Origin: REEB481 sp964586595
GTDB lineage: Bacteria > Bacteroidota > Bacteroidia > NS11-12g > UBA955
Direction: 5' to 3'
Assembly: GCA_964586595.1 (NCBI GenBank)
Contig: CAZPHB010000002.1
Span: forward strand, 157,169 to 221,168
Length of the DNA: 64,000 nt
Made by a program: the position numbers and the translations under genes. Each line of letters opens with the position of its first letter. Positions within the stretch are counted from its first letter, which is position 1. The notes under the pieces were generated by a model. It ran no database searches. It was given only the letters and a program-made list of their open reading frames with translations, and was not told the DNA's origin. Of the stretch, positions 25,146-34,007 are shown piece after piece.

Positions 25146-26111
25146 ATGGCCAACCCAACAACGTTATCTGCTATTCCCAAGCTCGATTTATCGGACTTCC
25201 TGAGCAATGATGCCTCAAGAAAAACCGAATTTGTCCAGGCACTTGGCAAGGCTTACGAGGATATAGGATTTGTAGCCATCCGCAACCATGGGGTTAACGC
25301 TGAACTGCTGGAGCAACTTTACGAAGATGTCAAGTTATTTTTCGCGCTGCCTGAATCAGTTAAACTGAAATACGATGATACCGCAGGTGGTGGCCAAAGA
25401 GGTTATACCGGATTTGGTAAAGAACACGCCAAAGACCGAAATGCAGGCGACCTGAAAGAATTCTGGCATTTTGGGCAATATGCTCCGGCAACCGATCCGC
25501 TTTACTCCTATTATCCTCCCAACAAAACGGTGGAAGAGGTTCCTCGATTTAACGAAAGTGGCAAGGCCATTTATCAGGCGTTGGAACAATGCGGGATCCA
25601 AATGCTTCGCGCTATTGCGCTTCACTTGAATCTGGAAGAACATTATTTTGATGAAAGGGTACGCTATGGAAACAGCATTTTGCGCCCCATTCATTATCCA
25701 CCCATTACCGGTGAACCTAAGGATGCCATCCGCGCCGGGGAACATGAAGACATAAACCTCATTACCTTGCTGGTTGGAGCCAGTGCCGACGGATTGGAAG
25801 TATTGGACAAAAGCGGCCATTGGGTTGCAGTTACTGAAGTAGAAAACCATATCGTGGTGAATGTAGGCGATATGTTACAGCGCCTCACCAACGACCGTTT
25901 GAAGAGCACAACCCACCGCGTGGTAAATCCGCCTCGAGAACTTTGGAATACCCCTCGCTTCAGCATCCCTTTCTTCCTGCATCCCCGCCCGGAAACTCGA
26001 TTGGATTGTCTTCCCTCTTGCATTGACGAAACACATCCAAAGAAATATTCCGATTGCAGCGCAAATGAATTCCTGATGGAACGGCTGCGCGAAATTGGAT
26101 TGATTAAATAA
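25146..26111 (+). CDS. Isopenicillin N synthase family Fe(II)/2-oxoglutarate dioxygenase-like protein
   Basis: 321 residues from the ATG at 25146. The N-terminal DIOX_N part (IPKLDLSDFL, GFVAIRNHGV) and the double-stranded beta-helix domain are present. Iron ligands His200-x-Asp202 (AGEHEDINLITLL) and His257 (STTHRVVNPP), and the Arg271-x-Ser273 pair (RFSIPFF) for the 2-oxoglutarate carboxylate, are all visible. Bacterial members act on small molecules (amino acids, flavonoid-like or secondary metabolites); the substrate here is not predictable. It stands alone under its own promoter with a possible operator. Confidence 0.88.
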   Translation: MANPTTLSAIPKLDLSDFLSNDASRKTEFVQALGKAYEDIGFVAIRNHGVNAELLEQLYEDVKLFFALPESVKLKYDDTAGGGQRGYTGFGKEHAKDRNAGDLKEFWHFGQYAPATDPLYSYYPPNKTVEEVPRFNESGKAIYQALEQCGIQMLRAIALHLNLEEHYFDERVRYGNSILRPIHYPPITGEPKDAIRAGEHEDINLITLLVGASADGLEVLDKSGHWVAVTEVENHIVVNVGDMLQRLTNDRLKSTTHRVVNPPRELWNTPRFSIPFFLHPRPETRLDCLPSCIDETHPKKYSDCSANEFLMERLREIGLIK

Positions 26112-26114
26112 TCG

Positions 26115-26636
26115 TCACTCAGGAAGAAAAAGGTTTTTCAGCTCCTGCGCTTCATCGGGCTTCATTTTCCCGGCAAGGATGAGGCGCACCTGACGGCGGC
26201 GGAGCGCACCCTCAAACCGCTGCTGTTCCGCCTCAGATTCAGGGAGAATTGAAGGAACTTTCACGGGCTTATTGCGGCTGTCAAGCGCTACAAACGTATA
26301 ATAGGCCTCATTACATCGCACAATTTCATTTCTGGGTATATTTTGAGCAAATACCTCAAGGTACACTTCCATGCTGGAGTTAAACGCACGAGAAACCTGC
26401 GCCTGGAGCGTAACAACATCACCCAGATGAATTGCTTCTTTGAATGACACACTATCCACCGAAGCGGTAACCACAATTTGATTGCTGTGTTTTTGGGCAG
26501 CAATGGCCGCGCAGATGTCCATCCAATGCAGGAGGCGTCCACCCATGAGGTTTCCAAGGGTGTTGGTATCGTTGGGAAGCACAATTTCATTCATCACTGT
26601 GAAACTGTCCTTTGGAGGTCTGCTATGGTTCTTCAT
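26115..26636 (-). CDS. Acyl-CoA thioesterase, hot-dog fold
   Basis: 173 residues. Hydrolyses acyl-CoA to free acid and CoA. The signature NTLGNLMGGRLLHWMDICAA (residues 25-44) and a typical strand set (VVTASVDSVSFKEAIHLGDVV) place it in the YciA/BACH-like group; the catalytic Asp/Asn lies in the HWMD region. Its stop is three bases from the end of the convergent oxygenase gene. A terminator for rpmA lies just upstream, so it has its own promoter. Confidence 0.88.
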   Translation of the reverse strand: MKNHSRPPKDSFTVMNEIVLPNDTNTLGNLMGGRLLHWMDICAAIAAQKHSNQIVVTASVDSVSFKEAIHLGDVVTLQAQVSRAFNSSMEVYLEVFAQNIPRNEIVRCNEAYYTFVALDSRNKPVKVPSILPESEAEQQRFEGALRRRQVRLILAGKMKPDEAQELKNLFLPE

Positions 26637-26654
26637 GAATTGGCAACAAAAATA

Positions 26655-26677
26655 AAGACCGGCACTGGGCCGGTCTT
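26655..26677 (-). terminator. Intrinsic terminator after rpmA
   Basis: On the minus strand AAGACCGGC pairs with GCCGGTCTT around a 5-base loop and is followed by TATTTTT. It lies 25 bases past the rpmA stop and upstream of the thioesterase gene. Confidence 0.85.
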
Positions 26678-26701
26678 CGAATATTCTATGTATCGCCTGG
26701 T

Positions 26702-26962
26702 TTAGGCTTCAGCAAGCACCACCGAAACAAATGACCGGTTGTTTGCTCCTTTGTGGAATTTAACCACACCCGGAGTCAATGCAAACAACGTATGATCTTT
26801 GCCAATGCCTACGTTATTTCCGGGATGGTGTTTGGTACCGCGCTGACGAACAATGATGTTCCCTGCAATTACCTTTTGACCTCCGAAAATTTTCACGCCC
26901 AAGCGTTTGCTGTGCGATTCGCGTCCGTTTTTACTACTGCCTGCGCCTTTTTTGTGTGCCAT
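26702..26962 (-). CDS. rpmA: 50S ribosomal protein L27
   Basis: 86 residues. Starts directly with MAHKKGAGSSKNGRES, without the cleaved N-terminal extension found in Firmicutes. The conserved RLGVKIFGGQKVIAGNIIVRQRG core and GKDHTLFAL segment are present. Contacts the peptidyl-transferase centre. It follows rplU by 19 bases in the usual rplU-rpmA operon. Confidence 0.98.
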   Translation of the reverse strand: MAHKKGAGSSKNGRESHSKRLGVKIFGGQKVIAGNIIVRQRGTKHHPGNNVGIGKDHTLFALTPGVVKFHKGANNRSFVSVVLAEA

Positions 26963-26981
26963 TTTTTATTCTCTTTAAGCG

Positions 26982-27293
26982 TTAAGCCTTGATGGATTCA
27001 ATTTGAATGCGGGTGAATTGCTGACGGTGTCCGCGCTTTACAGCATAACCCTTGCGCCTTTTCTTTTTAAACACCAAAACTTTATCACCCTTAACGTGGC
27101 TGAGCACCTTGGCTTCAACGCTTCCGCCGTTGATTACCGGTGTACCTACCTTCGTTTGGCCGTTATTTTCTACTAGCAAAACACGGTCGAAGGAAACTTT
27201 TGAACCTTCTTCCGCGGCCAGCCTGTGAACATAAATGGACTGATTTTCAGCCACCTTGAACTGCTTGCCTGCTATTTCTACAACTGCGTACAT
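26982..27293 (-). CDS. rplU: 50S ribosomal protein L21
   Basis: 103 residues from MYAVVEIAGKQFKV at 27293; a longer in-frame start at 27314 lies on the promoter element and is rejected. The C-terminal signature KKRRKGYAVKRGHRQQFTRIQIESI is typical of L21. First gene of the rplU-rpmA operon. Confidence 0.97.
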   Translation of the reverse strand: MYAVVEIAGKQFKVAENQSIYVHRLAAEEGSKVSFDRVLLVENNGQTKVGTPVINGGSVEAKVLSHVKGDKVLVFKKKRRKGYAVKRGHRQQFTRIQIESIKA

Positions 27294-27311
27294 GTTCGAA
27301 AAATGAGGGCG

Positions 27312-27343
27312 CAAACTTAGTGCTTATTTCTCCAAAAATCAAA
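27312..27343 (-). promoter_or_regulatory. Strong promoter of rplU-rpmA
   Basis: On the minus strand TTTG (27343-27340), a 20-base spacer and TAAGTTTG (27319-27312) match both consensus boxes. The TTTG is followed by CGCCC, as at several other promoters here. The leader is about 13-19 bases. Confidence 0.75.
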
Positions 27344-27459
27344 GTTCTTCCGGAAAAAACCTTCACCGTGCCGCAAATAAAAACAACCTTGTGTCGTTTA
27401 AGGCATAACAGCAGCAGCAATGTGGAAATATTCGGGTTTCCCAAGCTAAGGCTGCGTTT

Positions 27460-27467
27460 TACTTTTG
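27460..27467 (+). promoter_or_regulatory. -7 promoter element (TACTTTTG)
   Basis: Full match to TAnnTTTG, ending seven bases before the ATG at 27475. Confidence 0.6.
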
Positions 27468-27474
27468 AACAGCG

Positions 27475-29088
27475 ATGAACATCCGTCGATTCTTACTATG
27501 CACAGCCATGATGCCCTGTGTGCTCTTAGGCCAGGACACCATTAACCGGATTGATCCAATCGGAGTTCAGGTAACTTATGAACCCAACCTTCGCGATGCA
27601 CGGAAAATAGACCTCATCCCCGAAACAGAACGACGTAAATTTGACATTCCAAGACTTACCTATACGATTTATCCCGTTCAGTGGGATGCCCGCAGGGTGG
27701 TGAAGGTACAGGCACCGTCTAAGATCAAAGTGAGTGGAGACAGCAGCGGAACACCCAATTACGCCAAGGCCGGTTACGGCATGTATAACTTTAAACACCT
27801 TGGCGTGTATTTGGCCAACAAACCCAACAATAGGCACAGTTATGGCATCAAGGTGCACCACCTGAGTGCCGACCAAAACAAAAGCAGCAGAGACTTTTCA
27901 GACAACAGCATCCTGTTGAGCGGCAGCCGATTTTTCAACCGAAGTAGTTTTACCGGATTGGTATCGTACGACCGAAATATGATTCGTTATTACGGCATGG
28001 ATACCGCATTCACGGCAGAAGGCGTGGAAACCAAGAAAATTGCCGATGCATGGAGGTTCACCAGCAGGTATGAAAGTAAGGAGATGGGAAAAAAGGCCGG
28101 CATTTATGCAGGGTTCTCCTTTAACCAGTTCGCTACAAACCTGAACCAAAGCGAAGCCGAAATCAGCGCAGATGCGGGTGTCCAAAAACACCTGAAACAT
28201 GGTGCGCTGTTCGGCAGTGTGGGTGTTCGGTCCCTGAACATCAGCCAGGATACCTTGGAACAAAAGGTGTTTATTCTTGATGTCCGTCCATCTTACACCT
28301 TTCAAAAGAAGAAAACCATGCTCAGGGTGGGCTTCAACGCCAGTTATCTTACCGAGGGTGCGGCGCAGAATTTCTACATAAACCCAACAGTTTACGCAAC
28401 TTATGAACTGATGCCCGACGCTGTTCATGTATTCGGAGGCATTTCAGGTGGACTGGAAACCAATTCTTTGAGTCGGATGAATGTCATGAATCCCTTCATT
28501 TACGACAGCGTTGAGGTTCGCCAGACCTATGAAGGCTTCTCCATATACGGTGGCGCCAAAGGAAAAATCACCAACAACAGTGAATTCAAAATTACCCTTT
28601 CCCACAGAAGCATGAACAATATGCCCCTCTTCATCAATTCGGGTGATTCTTTGAACAGTTTCATTCCAGTGTACGACAATGTGGGAATTACCCGCTTGAA
28701 TCCGGAGTTGCGTTTTGGCATTGGCGAGCAATTCAAACTAGCCCTGAGCGCCAATTTAAATGCATACAACCTTGAATCCGGTGCAAGAGCCTGGCAACTG
28801 CCGAATGCTGAATTCAACCTTAATGCCAGCTACCTTATTGGAAATAAATTACGTCTTGCTGCGCTTGTTACGGGCATGGGATCACGTTATCAACAGGTTT
28901 ATCTGAAGCAAAACAACCTAAAGGTGAAAGGATTTCTGGATGCAAACATCATGGCCGATTATAAACTGAGTACGCATTTTCGTGTGTGGCTCAACCTGGC
29001 AAACATGACCAGCAATGCCTATCAATTCTGGTATCGCTATCCACGCTACGGTTTCACCGCACTAGGTGGCCTCGCCATGTCATTTTGA
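27475..29088 (+). CDS. Outer-membrane beta-barrel protein (TonB-receptor-like, no plug)
   Basis: 537 residues. Signal peptide MNIRRFLLCTAMMPCVLLGQ. The body is a series of alternating amphipathic strands and short turns and ends in GGLAMSF, with the C-terminal Phe typical of barrels recognised by BAM. No plug domain or TonB box was seen, so it is not a complete TonB-dependent receptor; barrel parts resemble those receptors. The next genes encode an HU-CCDC81/SPOR protein, a TonB-like protein and folC, and the short gaps suggest one transcript for the first three. Confidence 0.7.
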   Translation: MNIRRFLLCTAMMPCVLLGQDTINRIDPIGVQVTYEPNLRDARKIDLIPETERRKFDIPRLTYTIYPVQWDARRVVKVQAPSKIKVSGDSSGTPNYAKAGYGMYNFKHLGVYLANKPNNRHSYGIKVHHLSADQNKSSRDFSDNSILLSGSRFFNRSSFTGLVSYDRNMIRYYGMDTAFTAEGVETKKIADAWRFTSRYESKEMGKKAGIYAGFSFNQFATNLNQSEAEISADAGVQKHLKHGALFGSVGVRSLNISQDTLEQKVFILDVRPSYTFQKKKTMLRVGFNASYLTEGAAQNFYINPTVYATYELMPDAVHVFGGISGGLETNSLSRMNVMNPFIYDSVEVRQTYEGFSIYGGAKGKITNNSEFKITLSHRSMNNMPLFINSGDSLNSFIPVYDNVGITRLNPELRFGIGEQFKLALSANLNAYNLESGARAWQLPNAEFNLNASYLIGNKLRLAALVTGMGSRYQQVYLKQNNLKVKGFLDANIMADYKLSTHFRVWLNLANMTSNAYQFWYRYPRYGFTALGGLAMSF

Positions 29089-29093
29089 TCACT

Positions 29094-29101
29094 TATCTTC
29101 G
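29094..29101 (+). promoter_or_regulatory. -7-like element (TATCTTCG)
   Basis: Seven of eight bases match TAnnTTTG; it ends three bases before the ATG at 29105, giving the next gene a possible internal promoter. Confidence 0.4.
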
Positions 29102-29104
29102 CAG

Positions 29105-30139
29105 ATGCGCATGAATGCACATGAAAAATCCCTGATTTATTTTGTCGAAAAGCTGGTTCGGCGCCACGAGTGTGTGGTTGTACCAGGACTTGGAGGCTTT
29201 ATTACCCGGGATCACAGCGCATCCCTGAACAGATTTAATGGTCAGCTGAAACCGCACAGCAGAACCATTTTCTTCAATGATATTCTTCGCCAGGATGATG
29301 GTATTCTGTTGCATACCATAAGCAGTGATCTGGAAATCTCTTATTCAGAAGCCCAAGCGTTTGTACATGCAGAAGTTCAGGACTTATTGCGGCGCTGTGC
29401 TTCACATGAGCAACAGGTTTTTGGCATCTTGGGTTCGTTTTACCTGAACCAACACGACAAACTTTTCTTCCTTCCGTCGGTCACCTTGAACCTTTCAGAT
29501 GCTTCCTATGGACTGAAACCAGTGCCTCTGGAAGCGGTGGTAGAAACGCTGACCCAAGCAATCAGAAAACCCATTGCAACGCAGGTAATAACAACCCCAA
29601 CAACCGCTACATCCGCTACAGCCACTCCAATTTCCATTGCGCCGGAAGCGGAATACCCCATCAAACGAACACAGGTTTGGAAGGTGGCTGCAGCAGTGGC
29701 CATCCTGAGTTTGAGCACGGCAGCTGGAATTCGGATCACTCATTTCCTCCGGAAAGAACAGCAACCTGCAGTCGCTATAGCTTCAATAAACCCGGAACCT
29801 TCAGACGCGCTGCGCAAAGAGTCAATAGCACCCAAAGCTGTACAACCTTTGATTGCTCCGAAATCTGTCACAAAAGCAGAATCGAAACAATCCGCAGAAA
29901 AGCAAGGACACTACAAGGTAATTGCGGCATGTTTCATCACAGAAAAAGCTGCCATTGAAGAGTTGAAAAGGCTCGCCGCACTTGGAATCAGCGCAAACAT
30001 TGGACGACCCAACAGCAGTGCGCTCTACCGGGTAATTGTAGGTGAATCCACTACCCCACAGGAGGCAGCTAATTTAGCGACCACTTTTACCAGGACTCAT
30101 AAAATAAGAGCCAGGGTTGAACTGCTGCGTTTACCTTAA
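29105..30139 (+). CDS. HU-CCDC81 and SPOR domain membrane protein
   Basis: 344 residues from the ATG at 29105 (29111 also possible). The N-terminal part (about 1-125: CVVVPGLGGFITRDHSA ... HSRTIFFNDILRQDDGIL) matches the two tandem HU-like domains of the bacterial CCDC81 family. A Thr/Ala-rich linker, one transmembrane helix (about 189-211, VAAAVAILSLSTAAGI) and a C-terminal SPOR domain (about 265-344, GHYKVIAACFITEKAA) follow. SPOR domains bind denuded septal peptidoglycan, so the protein probably works at the division site with the HU-like part in the cytosol; that role is inferred. Confidence 0.85.
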   Translation: MRMNAHEKSLIYFVEKLVRRHECVVVPGLGGFITRDHSASLNRFNGQLKPHSRTIFFNDILRQDDGILLHTISSDLEISYSEAQAFVHAEVQDLLRRCASHEQQVFGILGSFYLNQHDKLFFLPSVTLNLSDASYGLKPVPLEAVVETLTQAIRKPIATQVITTPTTATSATATPISIAPEAEYPIKRTQVWKVAAAVAILSLSTAAGIRITHFLRKEQQPAVAIASINPEPSDALRKESIAPKAVQPLIAPKSVTKAESKQSAEKQGHYKVIAACFITEKAAIEELKRLAALGISANIGRPNSSALYRVIVGESTTPQEAANLATTFTRTHKIRARVELLRLP

Positions 30140-30162
30140 TCAAACCAAAGGAATAAGTATAC

Positions 30163-30978
30163 ATGGAACTGGAACGGAAAAATGAGCTTGCGGCCATGGC
30201 CGGATCCATGAGCATCAGTGGTTTGTTGATTCTATTGCTGACCCTGATTGGTTTCACCACGCCCAATCCTCCTTTTCCTCAGGAACCCGGCGGATTGGAA
30301 ATCAGCCTTGGTGAAGCCTATATGGGCGGGCCCGACGATGTGGCCGCGCGATTGGGTGGAGATTATAGCCCGGAACAAAGTGCCGCACCACTCACCGGTG
30401 GCGGTGATGATGTACTCACTCAGGACGATCCGGAACCAACCGTAACACTTCCGCCAATCAACCCACCGCGGCGCGACAGACCCGCAGAGGTAGTTTCACA
30501 TGATAAACCCCAGCCGGTTCAGCCTACTTCAGACCTTCCAAGCATCAATCGAAACAGAAATCGTGGAAACGGCCAGCAGGGTATGGAAAACGGCGATCCA
30601 AACGGTACCGGTTTGAATGGCCGAGGTGATGGCGTACAACGAGGAAACCAAGGGGATCCGCAGGGTACAGGTGATGACCCCAATGGCGTACGTGGCGGTT
30701 TGATAGGCAACAGCACATTTAGGGGTACGCGCCCTTCTACGAACCTACGCTCGCTTGGGGCCGATGGTGAAGGCAACATCATTGTACGCCTTAAAATAGA
30801 TTGTAACGGGCAGGTTGTCGCCATCGAAGATACCGATGTTCGCGGAAGCACCTATAATGCTGTGGATCAGGATGAAATTGCAAGAATGCTGATCAGGAAT
30901 CTTAAATTCACCGCCATCACCAACGGTGATTGTCCTCAGATTGGTCAGATTACCTTTCAGCTGAGAAGAGGTTACTAA
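30163..30978 (+). CDS. TonB-like energy transducer
   Basis: 271 residues. A single N-terminal transmembrane helix (about 12-34, SMSISGLLILLLTLIGF), a long Pro/Gly/Asn-rich periplasmic linker (about 40-200) and a small C-terminal domain (NIIVRLKIDCNGQVVAIEDTD ... QIGQITFQLRRGY) give the TonB plan, although the C-terminal domain is divergent. It starts 23 bases after the SPOR gene. It may couple inner-membrane energy to a barrel such as that encoded upstream. Confidence 0.7.
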   Translation: MELERKNELAAMAGSMSISGLLILLLTLIGFTTPNPPFPQEPGGLEISLGEAYMGGPDDVAARLGGDYSPEQSAAPLTGGGDDVLTQDDPEPTVTLPPINPPRRDRPAEVVSHDKPQPVQPTSDLPSINRNRNRGNGQQGMENGDPNGTGLNGRGDGVQRGNQGDPQGTGDDPNGVRGGLIGNSTFRGTRPSTNLRSLGADGEGNIIVRLKIDCNGQVVAIEDTDVRGSTYNAVDQDEIARMLIRNLKFTAITNGDCPQIGQITFQLRRGY

Positions 30979-31031
30979 GCACGGAAGCATCCCAATTTTA
31001 TACCAATCTGCAGGCAGTTTTTCTCTGCGCT

Positions 31032-32270
31032 ATGGTCTTAAATTCTTACCAAGAAGCCTTAAATTACTTGTACGGCAGACTTCCCGTTTTTCAACATCAG
31101 GGAGCCAGTGCCTACAAAAAAGACATCACCAATACCATCCTGCTGAGCGAAGCCCTCGGCAATCCGGAACGCCGGTTCAAAAGCATTCACATTGGTGGTA
31201 CCAACGGAAAGGGTTCGGTATCAAGTATGCTTGCTGCCGTGTGCGTTCGTCATGGATTGAAAACCGGTCTGTACACGTCTCCACATCTAAGAGATTTCAG
31301 GGAGCGCATCAGGATTGATGGATTGATGATTGATGAATGGTATGTTGTCGACTTTGTCAATAAAACCATTCCATTGATTGAGCGCATCAATCCGTCATTT
31401 TTTGAACTTACCGTTGCCATGGCATGTTCCTGGTTTGCAGCACAAAAGGTGGATGTGGCAATCGTTGAAGTGGGCATGGGCGGAAGACTCGATTCAACCA
31501 ACATCATCACCCCGGAGTTATCGGTAATCACCAATATTGGCTGGGATCATGCAGATTTACTTGGACCTACCCTGGAACATATTTCCGCTGAAAAAGCGGG
31601 AATCATCAAACCCAATATTCCGGTAGTTGTTGGAGAATGGGATGAGGTGAGCGGCCCGGTATTTCAAAAGAAAAGTACCGAATGCAATGCCCCAATGCTT
31701 GTTGCTTCTGAAAACCCTGAATGGGCCGGACGCACCTTTGAAAGTAGCCTGAAGGGATTTTACCAACAAAAAAACTTGCGCACCGTTTGGGAAGCAGTAC
31801 GGATGCTTCAAAAATCAGGCTGGTCGTTGAATGATGAACAAGTACAGCAAGCGTTGAATCAGGTTACAGAACTCAGCGGATTGCGCGGTCGTTGGGACAT
31901 ACTTCAACGGGAAGGACCGCAAATTGTGGCTGACACGGCGCATAACGAACCCGGTTTGCGCGAGGTGATGCACCAAATAACAAGCTGCTCCTATCAAACA
32001 TTGCACATGGTTTTGGGATTTGTAAAGGAAAAAGACCTCGATCGAATCCTTCCTTTATTTCCCAAAAGCGCCCATTACTATTTCTGCAAACCGAATTTGG
32101 AACGCGGACTGGACGCCACTGTTTTGCAGGCACAATTTGCTGGCAATGGGTTAACCGGGAATGCTTACGCGGGTGTGGCAGAAGCGGTTCAGGCAGCCAA
32201 ATCCAATGCCGGTTTGCAAGACTTCATCTATATTGGCGGCAGCACTTTTGTTGTTGCGGAAGTGATATAA
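31032..32270 (+). CDS. folC: Bifunctional folylpolyglutamate / dihydrofolate synthase
   Basis: 412 residues from the ATG at 31032 (longer frames overlap the previous gene). Adds glutamate to folates. P-loop GGTNGKGSV (residues 55-63), the Mur-ligase signature ELTVAMACSWFA ... IVEVGMGGRLDSTN, GWDHADLLG and the C-terminal domain (DTAHNEPGL) are all present. It follows the TonB-like gene by 53 bases; a separate promoter is possible. Confidence 0.95.
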   Translation: MVLNSYQEALNYLYGRLPVFQHQGASAYKKDITNTILLSEALGNPERRFKSIHIGGTNGKGSVSSMLAAVCVRHGLKTGLYTSPHLRDFRERIRIDGLMIDEWYVVDFVNKTIPLIERINPSFFELTVAMACSWFAAQKVDVAIVEVGMGGRLDSTNIITPELSVITNIGWDHADLLGPTLEHISAEKAGIIKPNIPVVVGEWDEVSGPVFQKKSTECNAPMLVASENPEWAGRTFESSLKGFYQQKNLRTVWEAVRMLQKSGWSLNDEQVQQALNQVTELSGLRGRWDILQREGPQIVADTAHNEPGLREVMHQITSCSYQTLHMVLGFVKEKDLDRILPLFPKSAHYYFCKPNLERGLDATVLQAQFAGNGLTGNAYAGVAEAVQAAKSNAGLQDFIYIGGSTFVVAEVI

Positions 32271-32304
32271 AAGGAAAAAGCCGGCTACCTTGGGCAACCG
32301 GCTT
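32271..32304 (-). terminator. Intrinsic terminator after pckA
   Basis: AAGCCGG/CCGGCTT (32278-32284 / 32298-32304) with a partly paired interior is followed, read leftward, by TTTTTCCTTTT. It lies between convergent folC and pckA and best fits the minus-strand gene. Confidence 0.65.
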
Positions 32305-32324
32305 CCATTTGAACAAAATATGTT

Positions 32325-33920
32325 TTAAGCCGAAGCCTGCTCTTTCGGAGCTGCCGCCTTCACTTCATCGTTCACGCCGCTGGCAAAACCTGCGAAATTC
32401 TCATTGAACAAACGCGCCAGGTGGTTTGCCTTGGCATCATAAGCAGATTTATCCTCCCATGTGTTTCTGGGGTTCAGCAATTCTGAAGGCACGCCGGGAC
32501 AAGAAAGTGGCATGCTGATGCCGAAAACGGGATGGTTCTGATATTCCACAGATTCCAATTCGTCATTGAGGGCGGCAGTAATCATTGCGCGGGTATATGC
32601 AAGTTTCATCCTGGAACCAACGCCATAAGGCCCCCCGGTCCAACCTGTATTCACCAGCCAAACACGAATGTGCGGGTGATGATGCAACTTATCGCCGAGC
32701 ATCAGAGCATATTTCCCCGGATGTAATGGAAGGAATGCTTTACCGAAGCAGGCCGAAAATGTTGCCTGTGGTTCGGTAACACCAGCCTCAGTGCCGGCCA
32801 CCTTGGCGGTATAACCACTGATAAAGTGATACATGGCCTGGCCAGGAGTCAGTCGGCTGATGGGTGGTAATACACCAAAGGCATCCGCAGTGAGGAAGAA
32901 GATGTTCTTGGGTGTTTTTCCAATGGAAGGAACCGCTGCATTGTCAATATGATTGATGGGATAAGCCACACGGGTATTTTCAGTAACCGAAATATCGTCG
33001 TAATCAACGGTATTGGTTCCCTCTACAAAACGCACATTCTCTACCAAAGCTCCGTGTCTGATGGCATTCCAGATTTGGGGTTCTTTTTCTTCGGTAAGGT
33101 TCACACATTTTGCATAGCATCCACCTTCAAAATTGAAGATGTCATCATCAGACCAGCCATGTTCATCATCACCAATCAGTTTTCTGGCCGGATCGGCGCT
33201 CAGGGTGGTTTTTCCGGTACCGCTCAATCCAAAGAAAATTGCCGTATCACCGCGTTCGCCAATATTTGCCGAACAGTGCATGCTGAGCGTATTGCGCTCC
33301 TGAGGAAGCACGTAATTCAACACCGTAAAGATGCTTTTCTTGATTTCACCGGTATAACCTGACCCACCAATCAGCACAATTTTTCTGGAGAAATCAACGA
33401 TGGTGAAATTATGCTGACGGGTGCCATCTTCAGCCGGAACAGCATGAAAAGATGGGGCGGCAAGTATGAGCCATTCAATGGGTTCATTTAAAATTTCGTC
33501 GCTGCCGGGACGAAGGAAAAGGTGCTTCGCAAAAAGGTTCTGGTATGCACTTTCCGTAACAACATCAATGTTCAAACGAAAACGCGGATCGGCACAAGCA
33601 TAAGCGCGGCGGTGAAACAGCGTCTTGTTTTCAAGATGACGCAACACTTTTCCAAGCAAGGCATCGAACTGATCTGAACCAAAAGGCTGATTCACTGAAC
33701 CCCACCAAACCGTAGCTTCGGTGTTGGCGTCTTTTACCACGAACTTGTCCTTGGGTGAACGGCCTGTAAAGGAACCTGTGTCTGCCGCCAGTGCACCGGT
33801 ATCGGTGATGATGCCTTCTTTTCGCTCAATAGCCTGCGCAACCAATTCATCGGTGCTGAGGTTCTGATACAATTTCCCTGCCTTTTGGGCAATGTGGTTC
33901 AGAATTTCTGTGTTCTTCAT
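32325..33920 (-). CDS. pckA: Phosphoenolpyruvate carboxykinase (ATP)
   Basis: 531 residues. Converts oxaloacetate and ATP to PEP, CO2 and ADP in gluconeogenesis. The P-loop FGLSGTGKTTLSADP (residues 230-244), the metal-binding kinase-2 stretch IGDDEHGWSDDDIFNFEGG (249-267), the RSPKDKF motif (54-60) and the TGWTGGPYG segment are all intact. Length is normal. Own promoter at 33948-33955. Confidence 0.97.
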   Translation of the reverse strand: MKNTEILNHIAQKAGKLYQNLSTDELVAQAIERKEGIITDTGALAADTGSFTGRSPKDKFVVKDANTEATVWWGSVNQPFGSDQFDALLGKVLRHLENKTLFHRRAYACADPRFRLNIDVVTESAYQNLFAKHLFLRPGSDEILNEPIEWLILAAPSFHAVPAEDGTRQHNFTIVDFSRKIVLIGGSGYTGEIKKSIFTVLNYVLPQERNTLSMHCSANIGERGDTAIFFGLSGTGKTTLSADPARKLIGDDEHGWSDDDIFNFEGGCYAKCVNLTEEKEPQIWNAIRHGALVENVRFVEGTNTVDYDDISVTENTRVAYPINHIDNAAVPSIGKTPKNIFFLTADAFGVLPPISRLTPGQAMYHFISGYTAKVAGTEAGVTEPQATFSACFGKAFLPLHPGKYALMLGDKLHHHPHIRVWLVNTGWTGGPYGVGSRMKLAYTRAMITAALNDELESVEYQNHPVFGISMPLSCPGVPSELLNPRNTWEDKSAYDAKANHLARLFNENFAGFASGVNDEVKAAAPKEQASA

Positions 33921-33947
33921 GAATAATGAGGACTTTAATTAGCGCTG

Positions 33948-33955
33948 CAAAGGTA
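33948..33955 (-). promoter_or_regulatory. -7 promoter element (TACCTTTG) of pckA
   Basis: Full match to TAnnTTTG on the minus strand, 27 bases before the ATG at 33920. Confidence 0.6.
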
Positions 33956-33989
33956 CATTTTTAAATACCATGGACTCCGAAAATTGATG

Positions 33990-33997
33990 AATCTTTG
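33990..33997 (+). promoter_or_regulatory. -7-like element (AATCTTTG), favours start at 34008
   Basis: Seven of eight bases match TAnnTTTG and end 10 bases before ATG 34008. In-frame starts at 33984 (TTG) and 33987 (ATG) fall upstream of the element. Confidence 0.45.
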
Positions 33998-34007
33998 CCA
34001 TTCAGGA

